This document shows positions 10,491-21,602 of a stretch of DNA of 64,000 bases, in pieces. Numbering within the stretch: the first letter of the stretch is position 1; each line of letters begins with the position of its first letter. A program made the position numbers and the translations under genes. The DNA is from Halisarca cf. caerulea (taxonomy: Eukaryota; Porifera; Demospongiae; Chondrillida; Halisarcidae), in assembly GCA_963170055.1 (NCBI GenBank), contig CAUJGJ010000003.1:1486569-1550568 (forward strand), in the 5' to 3' direction. The notes below the pieces were generated by a model. That model was not told where the DNA came from and ran no database searches. It saw nothing but the letters and a program-made list of their open reading frames with translations.

Positions 10491-12031
10491 GGGTTCAATC
10501 CAGCAGTATCATGTAAAGCAGCTAGCTCCAATATGCGGTCTGCTGTGGAGCACCCTGAGGTGGTGGAAAGCTACCTGGAGGCTGAACTTGCTGCTGGTAA
10601 TCTGGCTGGCCCTTTCTCCCCAGAGGAGCTGCCTGGTGTTGTCTATAATCGCTTTGGTGTGATCCGTAAAGCAAACAAGCCGGGTAAATGGCGCTTAATA
10701 GTAGACCTCTCATACCCTGAGGGCCACAGCATCAATGATGGAATATCTGCTTCTGATGCCAGCATGATCTACTCATCCATCGACGATGCAGCTCGCCTTA
10801 TTCTTGACGCGGGTAAGGGTGCCCTTTTGGCCAAAATTGACATAGCCAGTGCCTTCCGTATAATTCCTGTACATCCCAGTGAGCGACACTTTTTAGGTAT
10901 GTTTTGGCAAGGTCGTGCCTACATTGACAAGCAGCTCCCTTTTGGCCTCAGGTCTGCTCCGGTCCTATTTAATGGCTATGTTGATGCGTTAGAGTGGATC
11001 TTGCGAGAACATGGAGTGAGCAGACTCATCCATTATTTGGATGATTTTCTGGTTGTCAGTTCCCCCGATTCTTCCCAATGTTCGGCATTCCTTTCAACAG
11101 TGCTTCAGGTGTGGGACACTTTGGCATCCTGTTAGCCCATGACAAGATTGAGGGTCCCACCTGCAGTCTGTCATTCCTTGGTATCTGCTTGGATAGCGGT
11201 TCCATGCAAGCTAGGCTTCCAGAAGATAAACTGGCTAGGTTGTGTACTGAATTGGAAGTCTGGCAAGGCAAGAAGTCCTGCACACGTAACGAGTTGGAAC
11301 ACTTGATTGGAGTGCTGCAATTTGCTTGTCGGGTAGTGCCACACGGGCGGCCTTTTGTTCGTAGGCTTATAAATCTATTGTGTGTAGGTTCAAAACCTTA
11401 TCACCATATCCGTTTGTCCAAAGAGAGTCGTTCTGACATCCTTTGGTGGTGTACTTTTGTCCAATCTTGGAATGGGTTGTCCCTCCTTAGTCTGTCACAC
11501 CTGGCTGTGCCCTCTGCCAACGTTTTCTCAGATGCCACTGGCAGTTGGGGTTGTGGTGCAGTATGGGGCACACTGTGGCCCCAATGCCAATGGCCCCAGG
11601 AGTGGGGGGAGCGCAACATAATGATCAAGGAACTGGTTCCAGTGGTCATCGCTGCTGCACTATGGGGTCGTCACTGGTCCCGCGGCCTTGTTCAGTTCCA
11701 CATTGACAACATGTCAGTCGTGCAAGTTATGTCCAAAGGTTCTTCCAAGGAACCATCCGGTTTAGTGATGCACTTGTTGCGGTGCCTTTCCTTCTTTTCT
11801 GCCTATTACCAATTTTCTTATGAGGCCATTCACATTCCAGGGGCTTGCAACACCTTGGCAGATGATATATCCAGGAACCGAACCTCTTCATTGTCCTCTC
11901 AGGTGCCATCCATCCATGCTTGCCCTACAGTCGTCCCTCCTGCTTTGTGGAGCCTACTGGTAGTGGAAACACCCGATTGGACCTCCTCAAGGTGGAGGGT
12001 GCTCTTCAGGGATTTTATGCAGATCGTTTAG
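10491..12031 (+). pseudogene. Ngaro reverse transcriptase and RNase H
   Basis: The first frame shows RT motifs GKWRLIVDLSYPEGHSINDG, LLAKIDIASAFRIIPVHPSE (catalytic Asp), LPFGLRSAPVLFNGYVDALE and the active-site box YLDDF near 11035. A one-base frameshift near 11117 moves to HDKIEGPTCSLSFLGICLDS, followed by the connection domain. The RNase H part has VFSDATGSWGCGAVWG, FHIDNMSVVQVM and HIPGACNTLADDISR. DIRS/Ngaro polymerases carry this RT-RNase H order and make cDNA from element RNA. The RT-RNase H pair is truncated only by the frameshift, not by missing domains. Confidence 0.85.
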
Positions 12032-12930
12032 CTACCTCAACCCAAAAGAGCTATTCTAGTGGTCAGAATCGTTACCTATCTTTCTGTAACAAGTTTAGTC
12101 TGCTTGCAATCCCTCCGTCAGAACATACACTCCTACTGTTCATATCCCAACTTGGTGTGGATGTACGGTCTCTCATTGGCTACCATCAAGAGCTATCTGT
12201 CATCAGTCCGTAGCCTACTTATCAACGCAGGGGTAAGTTCTCCTGTCATTTATACCCCTCGTGTGGAACTGGTTATAAGAGGAATTAAGCATGCCAAAGT
12301 TGGTCTTGGGTCTCCAGCTCGTTCCCGCCTACCTATCACCCCTAATCTTTTGCTGAAATTGAAAGGGGTCTGGAGTATCCCACCACTAACCATAGACAAG
12401 TTGATGCTATGGGCTGCAGTATGCATTGCGTTTTTTTGGGTTCCTGAGGTGCATGTGCTGAATTCACTGTTTCATCATTGGAGGCCTATGATCCCAACCG
12501 ACACCTTTCTTTTAATGACATCGTCCTCTTTCATCCCCCAAAGGTCACTCCAGTGGCTGTGAGCATCAAATGTTCAAAAACTGACCAGTTTGGTAAGGGG
12601 GTGCAAATATTTTTAAGCCGCACCAAAAGTTCCCTGTGTCCTGTGTCAGCTCTGCTGGATTATCTGACAGTGCGTGGCTCAAACAATGGCCCACTGTTTA
12701 TTCGGTCCACCGGTCAGCCACTCACACGAGCATTCTTGGTTGCCCAAGTACAGTCTGCACTGCAGTCCTTGGACATGCAAGTGGGTCAGTTCACCGGTCA
12801 CAGTTTCTGGATTGGGGCTGCAACAACGGCATTGAAGGCTGGCATTTCTGATGCCAAGATCAAAATGTTGGGCAGGTGGGAAAGCTTCGCATACCAGGGC
12901 TATCTTCATACACCCAGAGAGGAGTTATGA
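11920..12930 (+). pseudogene. Ngaro tyrosine recombinase (phage-integrase type), inactive
   Basis: The N-terminal SAM-like part (ALQGFYADRLATSTQKSYSS) overlaps the end of the RNase H frame. Frame changes occur near 12170 and 12440; the second disrupts the segment FFGFLRC, which holds the first catalytic Arg. The C-terminal frame has SIKCSKTDQFGKGVQIFL, then GHSFWIGAATTALKAG, where the usual HxxR Arg is replaced by Trp, and finally the probable nucleophile in AYQGYLHTP. The enzyme would integrate circular cDNA. Frameshifts plus loss of a catalytic Arg indicate that it is dead. Confidence 0.85.
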
Positions 12931-13049
12931 CACATCAGTTCCACACTGGCTAACACTCTTCACTAGTATTTGGACGGTATTACTTCAATTATCCACAATC
13001 CATGTACTCATTTTTATCCATTCTATCCTGAGTTCTTCTAATCTATGCT
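12931..13049. other. short spacer after the recombinase gene
   Basis: Non-coding sequence of the Ngaro element up to the TIR insertion. Confidence 0.4.
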
Positions 13050-13051
13050 CA

Positions 13052-13917
13052 CGCAGGTAGGTTATGTGCAAACTCAGCCAGAAAGGGGGCGTTTTGTGGT
13101 TTTAAAGGAATGTTATAAAAATTTGTCACATTTGCTAATTTTGCGTGGGTTGGTCATGTGCAGGCTGTGTGATCTCGGACTGGATAATTTGTCTTCTTCT
13201 TGTTTTGTTCTTTCTAAATCTTCTAAAAGCTTAAAATCGCCGGAATAAATAAGAAAATCGAAAGCCGAAGTGGGAAAAAGTTAGCTACCATTCGTAGGAA
13301 CCCTTCGAAGTAGAATGTCTTGCAACATCGTGAGCGAAGTCACCTGACATTGGTGTGACTTAGGTGGAAGATGACAAAAGTTCGAGGACCAATTTTCTTT
13401 GCAAAAGGCAGTCTACTCAGCGGTGCTTTGTAGCTCTGAAACTTGACAAGGTTGTTGACAAAAGGCAATACTAAGTTTCCACCGTATGGCTTATTGATAC
13501 ATTGTTCCGTTCGTTTTATGTGCACGTGTTTTTGTATTTGTGTCTTCTCGAAAACTATAAAAACGTGCACATAACAGGAAGAAAGGCGAATTTCAAGAAG
13601 CCATACGGTGAAAAGTTAGTTACCTTTCGTAGGAACCCTTCGATGTACAAATCGTAGCACAGTGCTGCCATTAAGTAGACTGCCTTTTGGAAAGAAGTTG
13701 TTTTCATATACTTTTGAATTTGCCAATTTATTCCTCGAAAAAGACCTTTGAGAACATTTTGAGTGCAGAAATCTACAATTATAATGTAAAAGTATTGTAC
13801 AGTACCTTCGTTTTGCTCACACAACGAAACAGGAAAGAAAAAAATGGGGTGTATTTACGGTGAAGATTATCGGCCGCCATTTTGTATTATGTGCAAAATG
13901 CACATAACTCACCTGCG
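13052..13917. mobile_element. CGCAGGT-family TIR element, 866 bp
   Basis: The left end is CGCAGGTAGGTTATGTGCAA and the right end ...GCACATAACTCACCTGCG, flanked by CA at 13050-13051 and 13918-13919. Internal inverted segments around CACCGTATGGCTT and AAGCCATACGGTG (13480 and 13597) make a large imperfect fold-back. No transposase is present. Its size is within one base of the copy at 7069. Confidence 0.8.
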
Positions 13918-14066
13918 CAGTATTCATTGTTTGGTCGGTTCAAGAGTTATTCACTTATAAGTGTTGTTTATTACTAATCATTGCTAATTGGTTCAGTTAA
14001 TCAGTGGTTGCATGAGTTCAGTGCTTTGGGGAGTTGTTCCCCACGGCTAGTCAGTCACAACTTGTG

Positions 14067-14504
14067 GCGGTATGTCCTCGTCAGTACATTCACCGAAGCA
14101 CTGGGGTAGTTCCAGGGGATGATGTCTAACAAGTGCCGCCTTCAGTGAAGGCATCTCTGCTATATGGGATAGTTCAGTATCGTAAGGTGCCAGCCATTTT
14201 ATTAATACTCTGCCGGCACATGTTCAGTTGTGTTACTACATATAGAATGTGAATCAATAAACAGGATGGATATGAAATCATCCCCTCTTGGCTTGGAAGC
14301 AAAATTAGAGGTTACAATACCGCATACCCAGGCCTTCCACCAGCTCAAAGCATTATTCAATGCTAGAGTGCAAGGTAAACTACACCCATCTCCTAACCTG
14401 GCCAGAGGTAGTAGTGCATGATAAGAATACAATACACCATCGTATGAGGTAAGAAACCTCTCAATCATAGGGCTGGTAAGGTCATTGCTAATGAGAGTCA
14501 TTAA
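14067..14504 (+). repeat. Ngaro split direct repeat B1
   Basis: It starts GCGGTATGTCCTCGTCAGTA and ends GAGAGTCATTAA. It matches 15021-15458 over its full length with about a dozen differences. Confidence 0.85.
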
Positions 14505-14708
14505 ATGGAGTTTAGACAAGGTTTAAATGGAGTTAATGACGGAATGGCTGTCAATGGGTTATATGCTCGATTACGTAATGTGCCACGAAAATGGCGGCAC
14601 CATTTGATTCGTCTCTTGCTTGTGCAAATTGAGGACGACTTGAGGGTAGCAACGATGCTTTGTTAGCAACTAGTCATTCTCAACACTTGACGCCGCTGAA
14701 GCAACTCC
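14500..14708 (+). repeat. Ngaro split direct repeat A2
   Basis: Copy of 6174-6385. It directly follows B1, sharing ATTAA at the joint. After it, 310 bases to 15020 are unique and hold an 87-codon open frame without a recognisable domain. Confidence 0.8.
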
Positions 14709-15020
14709 CTCCCACCCTACCCTTTGTAGTATGTTAGCATCATTATAAGGAGCTTAGTCTCACTTTCCCTCCCAGGTACATTTTTTCCTTTAAGAGTATG
14801 GGGTCAGCCAGTTATATAAGTGTACTTATCTTTCTCCAAAGGTACATATGGTACAGTTCTTGTACTTACTGCGTCTAGCTTTCGGTGTGTACGTGTGCTG
14901 CTTACTGTGCATCTGTCTTTTCTTCTACATTCACACAGGGCCCTCGAGTCATCCCCCTGGTCGGGTTGGGAGATGGCAAATTCTCCATCGCTAGTCGATG
15001 TGATCAGGCTATCTGGGTAT

Positions 15021-15458
15021 GCGGTATGTCCTCGTGAGTACATTCACCGAAGCACTGGGGTAGTTCGAGGGGATGATATCTAACAAGTGCCTCCTTCAGT
15101 GAAGGCATCTCTGCTATATGGGATAGTTCAGTATCGTAAGGTGCCGGCCATTTTACTAATACTCTGCCGGCACATGTTCAGTTGTGTTACTACATATAGA
15201 ATGTGAATCAATAAACAGGATGGATATGACATCATCCCTTCTTGGCTTGGCAGCAAAATTAGAGGTTACAATATCGCATACCCGGGCCTTCCACCAGCTC
15301 AAAGCATTATTCAATGCTAGAGTGCAAGGTAAACTACACCCATCTCCTAACCTGGCCAGAGGTAGTAGTGCATGATAAGAATACAATACACCATTGTATG
15401 AGGTAAGAAACCTCTCAATCATAGGGCTGGTAAGGTCATTGCTAATGAGAGTCATTAA
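15021..15458 (+). repeat. Ngaro split direct repeat B2
   Basis: Copy of B1, taken as the 3' terminus of the Ngaro element. The sequence that follows (CGTTCTTTACAC...) no longer matches the region after B1. Confidence 0.85.
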
Positions 15459-15699
15459 CGTTCTTTACACAAAAGAGCTATCTGCATTAAAAAATGAACA
15501 CATTATCAATGAATAAATTAAATAACGTGTGAAATTGGTATCAGTGCCCGATTTTCAGTGATTGCTAGAGCTTCTTCTCAGTGTGAGTACATCCATAGAA
15601 CTTGTTCTTATCACCAGCTAGCTTCCACCTCAGTTCCTTTCATAGTGCTTGGCAATTTGTTGCTAAGATGCCTTTGATGGTGGTGGCCCCATGCAATCA

Positions 15700-16600
15700 T
15701 CTTTGGACCCATTATGGGGTTGATCACCTTTTTACAACTGCAAGGCCTTTTTTCCAGCAGAAAGAATTGTCCACAGTGTTCCACCCCACAGTCCCCTGTA
15801 CCTATGACATTAACAGAGAGAGAGGACATCAGTGACAAGCACTATTGGAAGTGTGGCACTTGCAACAAGAGAATTAGTCTTAGAGATGGCAGTTTTTTCA
15901 GCAAATCCAAACTGACTCTTCAAAAATGGGCCATCCTCATGTATTGGTGGGCAAAACAATATCCCGTCACTGTTGCAGCCGATAAAGCACAGGTGACAGA
16001 GGCATCAGCATGTCAAGTTTATCAGTGGCTGCGTGAAGTGTGTGCAACCAAGCTCATAAACACTCCAATAGTTCTTGGTGGTCCCAATACAATTGTTCAG
16101 ATTGATGAATCCTTATTTAGGCATAAGCCTAAGTATCATAGAGGACGAGCACCACAGAGTGAGCAGTGGGTATTTGGGCTAGTTGACACCTCTCAGTCTC
16201 CAGCATTAAGTTTCATGGAGGTTGTGCCTCATAGGGATGCCCAAACACTATTACCAATCATTCAGGCTCACGTCCAACCTGGAACCACCATCCATTCAGA
16301 TGAATGGAGAGCATATAACACAGTTGGACAGCTTTCCGGAGTGTCAGGCTATTCCACTGTCATTCACAGCCTCCATTTTGTTGATCCAGTAACTGGAGTT
16401 CACACCCAGCATGTGCATGGAGAGTTACTGGGCTAGAGTGAAGTGGCGATTTAAGTCTATGAAAGGTGTGAGCTCCAATCAGTTGCCAGGATGCATGAAT
16501 TCATGTGGCGGGAAAGATGGAATAAACTGGAGAGGAGGTGTTCACAAGCATTATGGCAGAAATTGCTGCACAATATCCCGTGTAGCAAGCAAATTTGTGT
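15700..16600 (+). pseudogene. Merlin-like (IS1016/IS1595-type) transposase
   Basis: The frame from 15714 has an N-terminal zinc ribbon (CPQC near 15765, then YWKCGTCNKRISLRDGSFF), a helix-turn-helix-like region (ADKAQVTEASACQVYQWLRE) and the DDE fold: VQIDESLFRHKPKYHRGRAP (first Asp), WVFGLVDTSQS, TTIHSDEWRAYN (second Asp). The frame stops at 16436. A frameshift near 16425 restores YWARVKWRFKSMKGV, so the HVESYWARVK-like third acidic region is split between frames. Merlin elements cut and paste with 8-9-bp duplications; I could not find TIRs here. Decayed but readable. Confidence 0.8.
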
Positions 16601-16605
16601 CATAA

Positions 16606-17280
16606 GTCGTTGTAAGCGGCTACATTTTGTGTTCTGTCATACAGATTCTCAACCAATCTTTCATCCTTGATCATAGTCACATATGAAATTGTTTTGTACA
16701 TTTCACACCTTTATGTGTCAAATGAATCAAAGAAGAGCAGAGGCAGGGACTGTTTTTGGGTTATTTTTTATAATTTTTATAATTTGCTCTATCTAATTTA
16801 CTTAACTTAGGACACAGTGATATTCTTTATGGTGATAGCTACCAGATGATATAAATTTTAGCATCAGACCATACTTACAACATTGTCCATTCCACAATGA
16901 AATTTGTATGGTGAAGTATAGGGAAATTCACGTTTATGCAGAATTATGCAATTATGATTACCTGGAGACCTTAGCTCAGGGCACTTCCATATGGGTAAGC
17001 CCCTTCCCATTGAATTGAGCCCCTCCCCAATGAGGTGTCATTTCTGTTCGACCATCCAAAGATAGCAGAAGGATACCCCTTCTTGGCGATCATAATTGTT
17101 TGCGTCTATTGTAGTAATGCAAATGTGATGCGAGTGCCAGGGAATCAACACAATCGCATATCAAAGGGATCCAAATACCTGTGCCCAGCACGAATACCTA
17201 GAACATTTCCATATGTGATCCATACTACATCTTATTTTGATTCCAATAATCCTTGTAATAATCATTTGATTCCAATCCGC
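16606..17280. other. no gene seen
   Basis: A/T-rich sequence with one 105-codon open frame (17035-17352) that runs into the next repeat and has no recognisable domain. Confidence 0.4.
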
Positions 17281-17724
17281 AACAAATTATTTTTTATTGT
17301 GTCTAATTATTTTTTAAGGGTACCCAAAACACAGCTGATTTTGAGGCAATAACAACTTGAGGCCAACTAATTAGTTGGCTTCACCACAAGAGTCAACTAA
17401 TTTGTTGGCTCTATGGATGGGCCAATAGCAAAAATTTGCTCAAATATGGGACATTTCTGGGTGGCCAACATGTTATTGGTACACCAAAGAGAAAACTGCA
17501 GCTGAAATGAGGCAATCTTGACACCCTCTTGTTTTGCCTTACCTGAGATACATCCCATTTTTGGTTCCAAATCAGTGTAGCTCCAATGAAATGGCCCAAG
17601 ATTTGGCACAATAACAAGCTTTGTTTACAAATTCTCCAGAATTGTTATGAAAACAGTACAAAAGCCAGACTTAATGGAGACTACATATAAAATATTAATT
17701 GGACAGGATAAAAAATAACCTGTT
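17281..17724. mobile_element. 444-bp AACA-type MITE, copy 1
   Basis: It is nearly identical to 21603-22043. The ends are imperfect inverted repeats: the start reads AACAAATTATTTTTTATTGT and the inverted end AACAGGTTATTTTTTATCCT. A local inverted motif, CCAACTAATTAGTTGG, lies near 17362. It is non-coding on my reading. Confidence 0.75.
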
Positions 17725-17754
17725 CCACATACAATTTTAGCCTATCTTTCAATC

Positions 17755-17875
17755 TTGTTTTGATTTAAATTTGCATCCTCCTTTTCAGATCCATTTAATC
17801 CTTGTTTTGATTTAAATTTAAATCCTCCTTTTTAGATCCATTTCATCCTTGTTTTGATTTAAATTTGATCCATTC
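17755..17875. repeat. short tandem repeat, about 3 x 50 bp
   Basis: The phrase CTTGTTTTGATTTAAATTT recurs three times with TCCTCCTTTT-AGATCCATTT between copies. Confidence 0.7.
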
Positions 17876-18229
17876 TGTTCTCCCTTCACGAGAATCCACG
17901 CAATTAAGTATATAAACTATTACGATTTTGCACATTTTTAGTTTTCACTTTTAGCTGTTTCATCATCCTCAATACAATGATTTGAATCCATTATTCATGG
18001 TACAAAGGCCAGGCCCGGACTTCATATTTTTTGTGAATCCTTCGGACTATCCTTGATCAGCAATGTCTGAGCAGAAGGGTCCATTCGAGTCCTTGGGATC
18101 CATTTGGCAAATAACGAATATATATCCGTGATTATGCCCGATCACGTTCACGTGTAATCTGCAAGTATTTCTGCTCAAATTAAATATCGATATTTCTCTG
18201 TGTAAGTGGGATTGCACGATGCTGGTAAT

Positions 18230-18287
18230 GATGTCATATGACGTCACAGTCTAACAATGGCCTCTGCACGGATATTATAGGTGATCC
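18230..18287. repeat. right arm of distant inverted repeat
   Basis: Reverse complement of 6091-6149. It includes ATGACGTCAC and AACAATGGCCTCTGCACGGA. Confidence 0.7.
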
Positions 18288-18365
18288 GTTCATGTTCTAG
18301 TTTAATGTAGTGTACTTACTTCTCTGTGAACATGTTCTCTGCTGTTGTCATTTAACTCTTCACAT

Positions 18366-18560
18366 TTCTTGCAACCACCATACACACACAGGATGGTGGT
18401 TGACACACCTGTATACAACCTGGTCATACACACACAGGATGGGGGTTGTAGTGGGTTATGTACCCACCTGTATACAACCTGGTCACACACACAGGATGGT
18501 GGTTGTAGTGGGTTATGTACGTACCACCTGTATACAACCTGGTCAGGTGGGTTGGTTCTT
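18366..18560. repeat. minisatellite, about 60-bp unit
   Basis: Three units contain ACACACAGGATG, GGTTGTAGTGGGTTATGTAC and CACCTGTATACAACCTGGTC. Open frames across it are repeat artefacts. Confidence 0.7.
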
Positions 18561-19239
18561 TGCACTGAGTCCTACCACTTCAATGTACACATTGAACAAC
18601 AGTTGACTTGCAAGTCCTCTACACTAAGCCAGGGTTGTAGTGAGTGTGCTGATAACTTGTGTGAATGGTTAACTTGTGCTGCAAGAGAACATGTATAATC
18701 ATGGCTAGTGTCAGAACTAGACCACCTTTGCCTGTATAATGTCATTCTAATCCTCATTCATGATTTTACCATGTGAAAGAACATAGCAACATATAGCCAC
18801 CAGTTTAGAGCTCCTGTCCTGTCCAACATATTGCTAGACCTCTCTAATCTGACACTCTGTGGGGATTGAAAAGAACCTTAAATAAGGAGGTTGTCAGGTT
18901 ACAGAGTGACTCTTAGTATACTTCAATATGGTGACTGTACCTCATCAGATGGTCGGTTGGAGAGAATGTCGGATTACAGAGGTGTCAGATTACAGAGGTT
19001 TCACTGTATGTTGTGTTTGAGGCGTGGTGTTCTCTGAACTTTGCAACAGGATTCACTAGCATACTTGCCATGCATGCAGATCCACCTTCACCAATCCTAC
19101 AGGTGAAGTGGATCTCAGGGACAATCATAATGGATGCATTCTACAATGTATTCATGTGTGCTGGGTCCAATCTTGAGTTCATATATACTTGTAGATCACC
19201 AACCAAAGCATCTACAGATTCATACACTGCGGCCTCTCA
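18561..19239. other. unassigned; possible minus-strand exon remnant
   Basis: No firm gene. On the minus strand, about 19215-19020, a frame interrupted by one stop includes SIMIVPEIHFTC, which reminds me of exons encoding Cys-containing extracellular domains in sponge genes. This is an impression only, without splice support. Confidence 0.2.
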
Positions 19240-19645
19240 TTGTTTGAGATTGTGTTGTGTGAATACTGCTTGATGTGTTGTGTACTGTTTGATGTTGTGT
19301 TGTGTACTGTTTGAGGTTGTGTTGCGTACTGTTTGGTGTTGTGTTGTGTACTGTTTGATTTTGTGTTGTGTACTGTTTGAGGTTGTGTTGTGTACTGTTT
19401 GGTGTTGTGTTGTGTACTGTTTGATGTTGTGTTGTGTACTGTTTGATGTTGTGTTGTGTACTGTTTTATGTTGTGTTGTGTACAGTTTGGTGTTGTGTGC
19501 ATGAATACTGTTTGATGTTGTGTTGTTTACCGTTTGATGCTGTGTGAATACTGTTTGATTTTGTGTTGTGTACTGTTTGATGTTGTGTTGTGTACTGTTT
19601 GATGTTGTGTTGTGACCTATTTGATGTTGTGTTGTTTCTGATTGT
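19240..19645. repeat. minisatellite of GT-rich 21-23-bp units
   Basis: Repeats of TGTTGTGTTGTGTACTGTTTGA with small variations. The array ends about 12 bases before a predicted splice acceptor. Confidence 0.85.
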
Positions 19646-19657
19646 CAATAACTACAG

Positions 19658-19843
19658 TGTTGGTAAAACTATGTGAGATGGGGATACTAAATCATGAAGA
19701 GATTGAGGAAATGAAGAAAATGAAGGGATACTTGGACGACAGACTAGCAGTGATCCTCTGTAGTAAGGATTCAGATGTCATAACAAAGTCCGCAGAGATT
19801 GTGACAAAACATGGGTACACTATGCTTGGGAAGGCACTACTGA
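19658..19843 (+). CDS. host exon, 186 nt, phase 1-1, death-fold-like repeat
   Basis: It is bordered by AACTACAG at the 5' side and A|GTAAGT at the 3' side. It encodes VLVKLCEMGILNHEEIEEMK, then KMKGYLDDRLAVILCSKD and SDVITKSAEIVTKHGYTMLG, all predicted helical. Length and phase equal those of the exon at 27008-27193, and the second halves align (LAVILCSKDSDVITKSAEIV against LVSVAATKDSRTVKSIVSVM; KHGYTMLGKALL against IHGYSEKYKVLK). The helix pattern and the 'LL..GIL...E' start recall CARD/death-fold domains, but I do not claim a family. It probably belongs to a gene running rightwards to 49909. Confidence 0.6.
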
Positions 19844-21602
19844 GTAAGTTGTGTAGTATTGCCAATGTCTTATTACATGCCAATCTATCTGCCATCCCAT
19901 ACTTGATGCTGTGAAATGTAACTTTTGATGGAGACCATTACATGTACATGTACATGACTGATTGTGTGTGCTGCACTGTTGTGGTTGGTTCACGTGTGCA
20001 TTCACATTTCATGTGTACAGTATAAATCGTAAAAATCTGCACATTCTGCAAGCTAAACGTTTTTCAAGAAGTGGTGCTATTATGTACAGGCCTCCAGCAA
20101 ACCAGGGCATATTGTGCCATAACGTGCTTAGAACACCATCTTATGTCAACTGTTAAAATATTATTTATCAGGAATCTAACCAAAATGTGCAAATTTGTAC
20201 CCTCAATGGTACACCAGCTGCAACAGTTGGACATTCAGTCAATATATCAATGTTTTGTAAACAATCAATGATTGTTTTGTGTTTAGTTGTCCATTGTTTT
20301 CAAAACAATCCTTTGATGTTATCTTTGATCTTGCCAAGAGGTGCAAATTTGTACAATTTTGGCTGTTTTTCATAAAAAAATATTTTAATGGTTTACATAA
20401 GATAGTGTTTTAGTGTCAATTATGCACTATGCACACACCTTTGTATAAACGTATTCATAGAAGGGTCTTGCTACAAGATGTTGCCTGTCCACGGAGGATT
20501 CTTGCACTGCAGTGTCATTGAAAAGTTCCCACTTTGTAATCGTGATACCAATATCATTACGATATGCTTACAACTATGATATGATGAAGTTACTATGAAT
20601 CACGATACAAAGAGATAACAATTATTCTGTGTTTAGAATCAACCAAAATTACAATATCCTTAATAATAAGGATAAAGTGTTGGTGTGTGATATATGCATA
20701 AGGAGTTTTGCAATTTCTGTTTGTGATTGTGTGAGAGCCATTTAGGGCCAGGTTTGCAACAAGCATATAGTTTTGCATTTGCAGTGAGAGACTCCCAACA
20801 GACTCATCCATGGCAACTCCTCCTAGCAGTTGCTGTCAGCAATGAAGTATAAGAAAGTTAATAATTAATTTACAAGTAATTCTTGTAACTCGGTGAGAGC
20901 AGCTTAATCATCTACTCATGTCTGAGCTGCATATTTGACCTCGTCATTATAGCTTTCAACTGGTATACCAATCTTTTCTTCCTCTGATTGGAGTCTGTTC
21001 TTTCGTACTTCTTAGCAAAATATGCCGTTCCCACTCCTCGTGGTGCTCAGCTCTTTGAACTGAAGTTTCCTACAAATAGAGGATGCGTCTAAAACATTCT
21101 TAATTGTGTCATTGTCCACTTTGCTTAGTCACAATATATTTCTTCGTTATGCGAGCGTTAAATATTACTCAGGAAACCTCATGTCGCAGGTGAAAATATA
21201 GATATGCATATTTTCACAAATGACAATACAATACAATTTAGTCTCAATCATCATCTGGTCATTATACAATTATAAGTTTACCATCACAATTTTATATTGT
21301 GATGCAATGAAAGGTGATAACAATTGGGATATGATATGGGAGCTATTTCAGGACAAGTATACATAGTAGAACTTGCTATTCAGCAGATGTAACAGTTGTA
21401 GTGTTGTACCAAATCTTATCCCCCCTAAAAGTTGTCCGGTGTGGGCGCTTACCAAATACAAACTCTATACCGTCGAGGCGTAAGGGTTAGGGTTGGGTTA
21501 GGGTTTAGCATTGGTAAAACGATATAGGGGGACAACTTACGGCAGGGGACACACATCCTGGCCTTTAGTGAGGATGTCCATCTATTGGTAGTTTTTAGAT
21601 GT
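19844..21602. other. intron-like, no gene seen
   Basis: A/T-rich. It contains a short telomere-like run near 21484-21508 (GGGTTAGGGTTGGGTTAGGG). Short open frames only. Confidence 0.4.

Larger units (their letters stand above)
6174..15458 (+). mobile_element. Ngaro-type tyrosine-recombinase retrotransposon, decayed
   Basis: The layout is A1 (6174-6385), gag and pol with RT, RNase H and tyrosine recombinase (9.3-12.9 kb), then B1 (14067-14504), A2 (14500-14708) and B2 (15021-15458). That is the split-direct-repeat arrangement known for Ngaro elements in the DIRS order. No target duplication is seen, as expected for recombinase-mediated insertion. Two non-coding TIR elements (7069-7935 and 13052-13917) have since inserted. 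About 310 bases between A2 and B2 have no counterpart before B1, a departure from the simple model. All coding regions carry frameshifts. Confidence 0.8.

Noticed and set aside
14067..15458. A small LTR retrotransposon with 438-bp LTRs
   Set aside because: The interval between the repeats holds a copy of the Ngaro A repeat and no primer-binding site or gag/pol, so split direct repeats of the Ngaro element explain it better.
18310..18698. Coding exon with VVVGYV-like repeats
   Set aside because: Produced by the 60-bp minisatellite; no splice or domain support.
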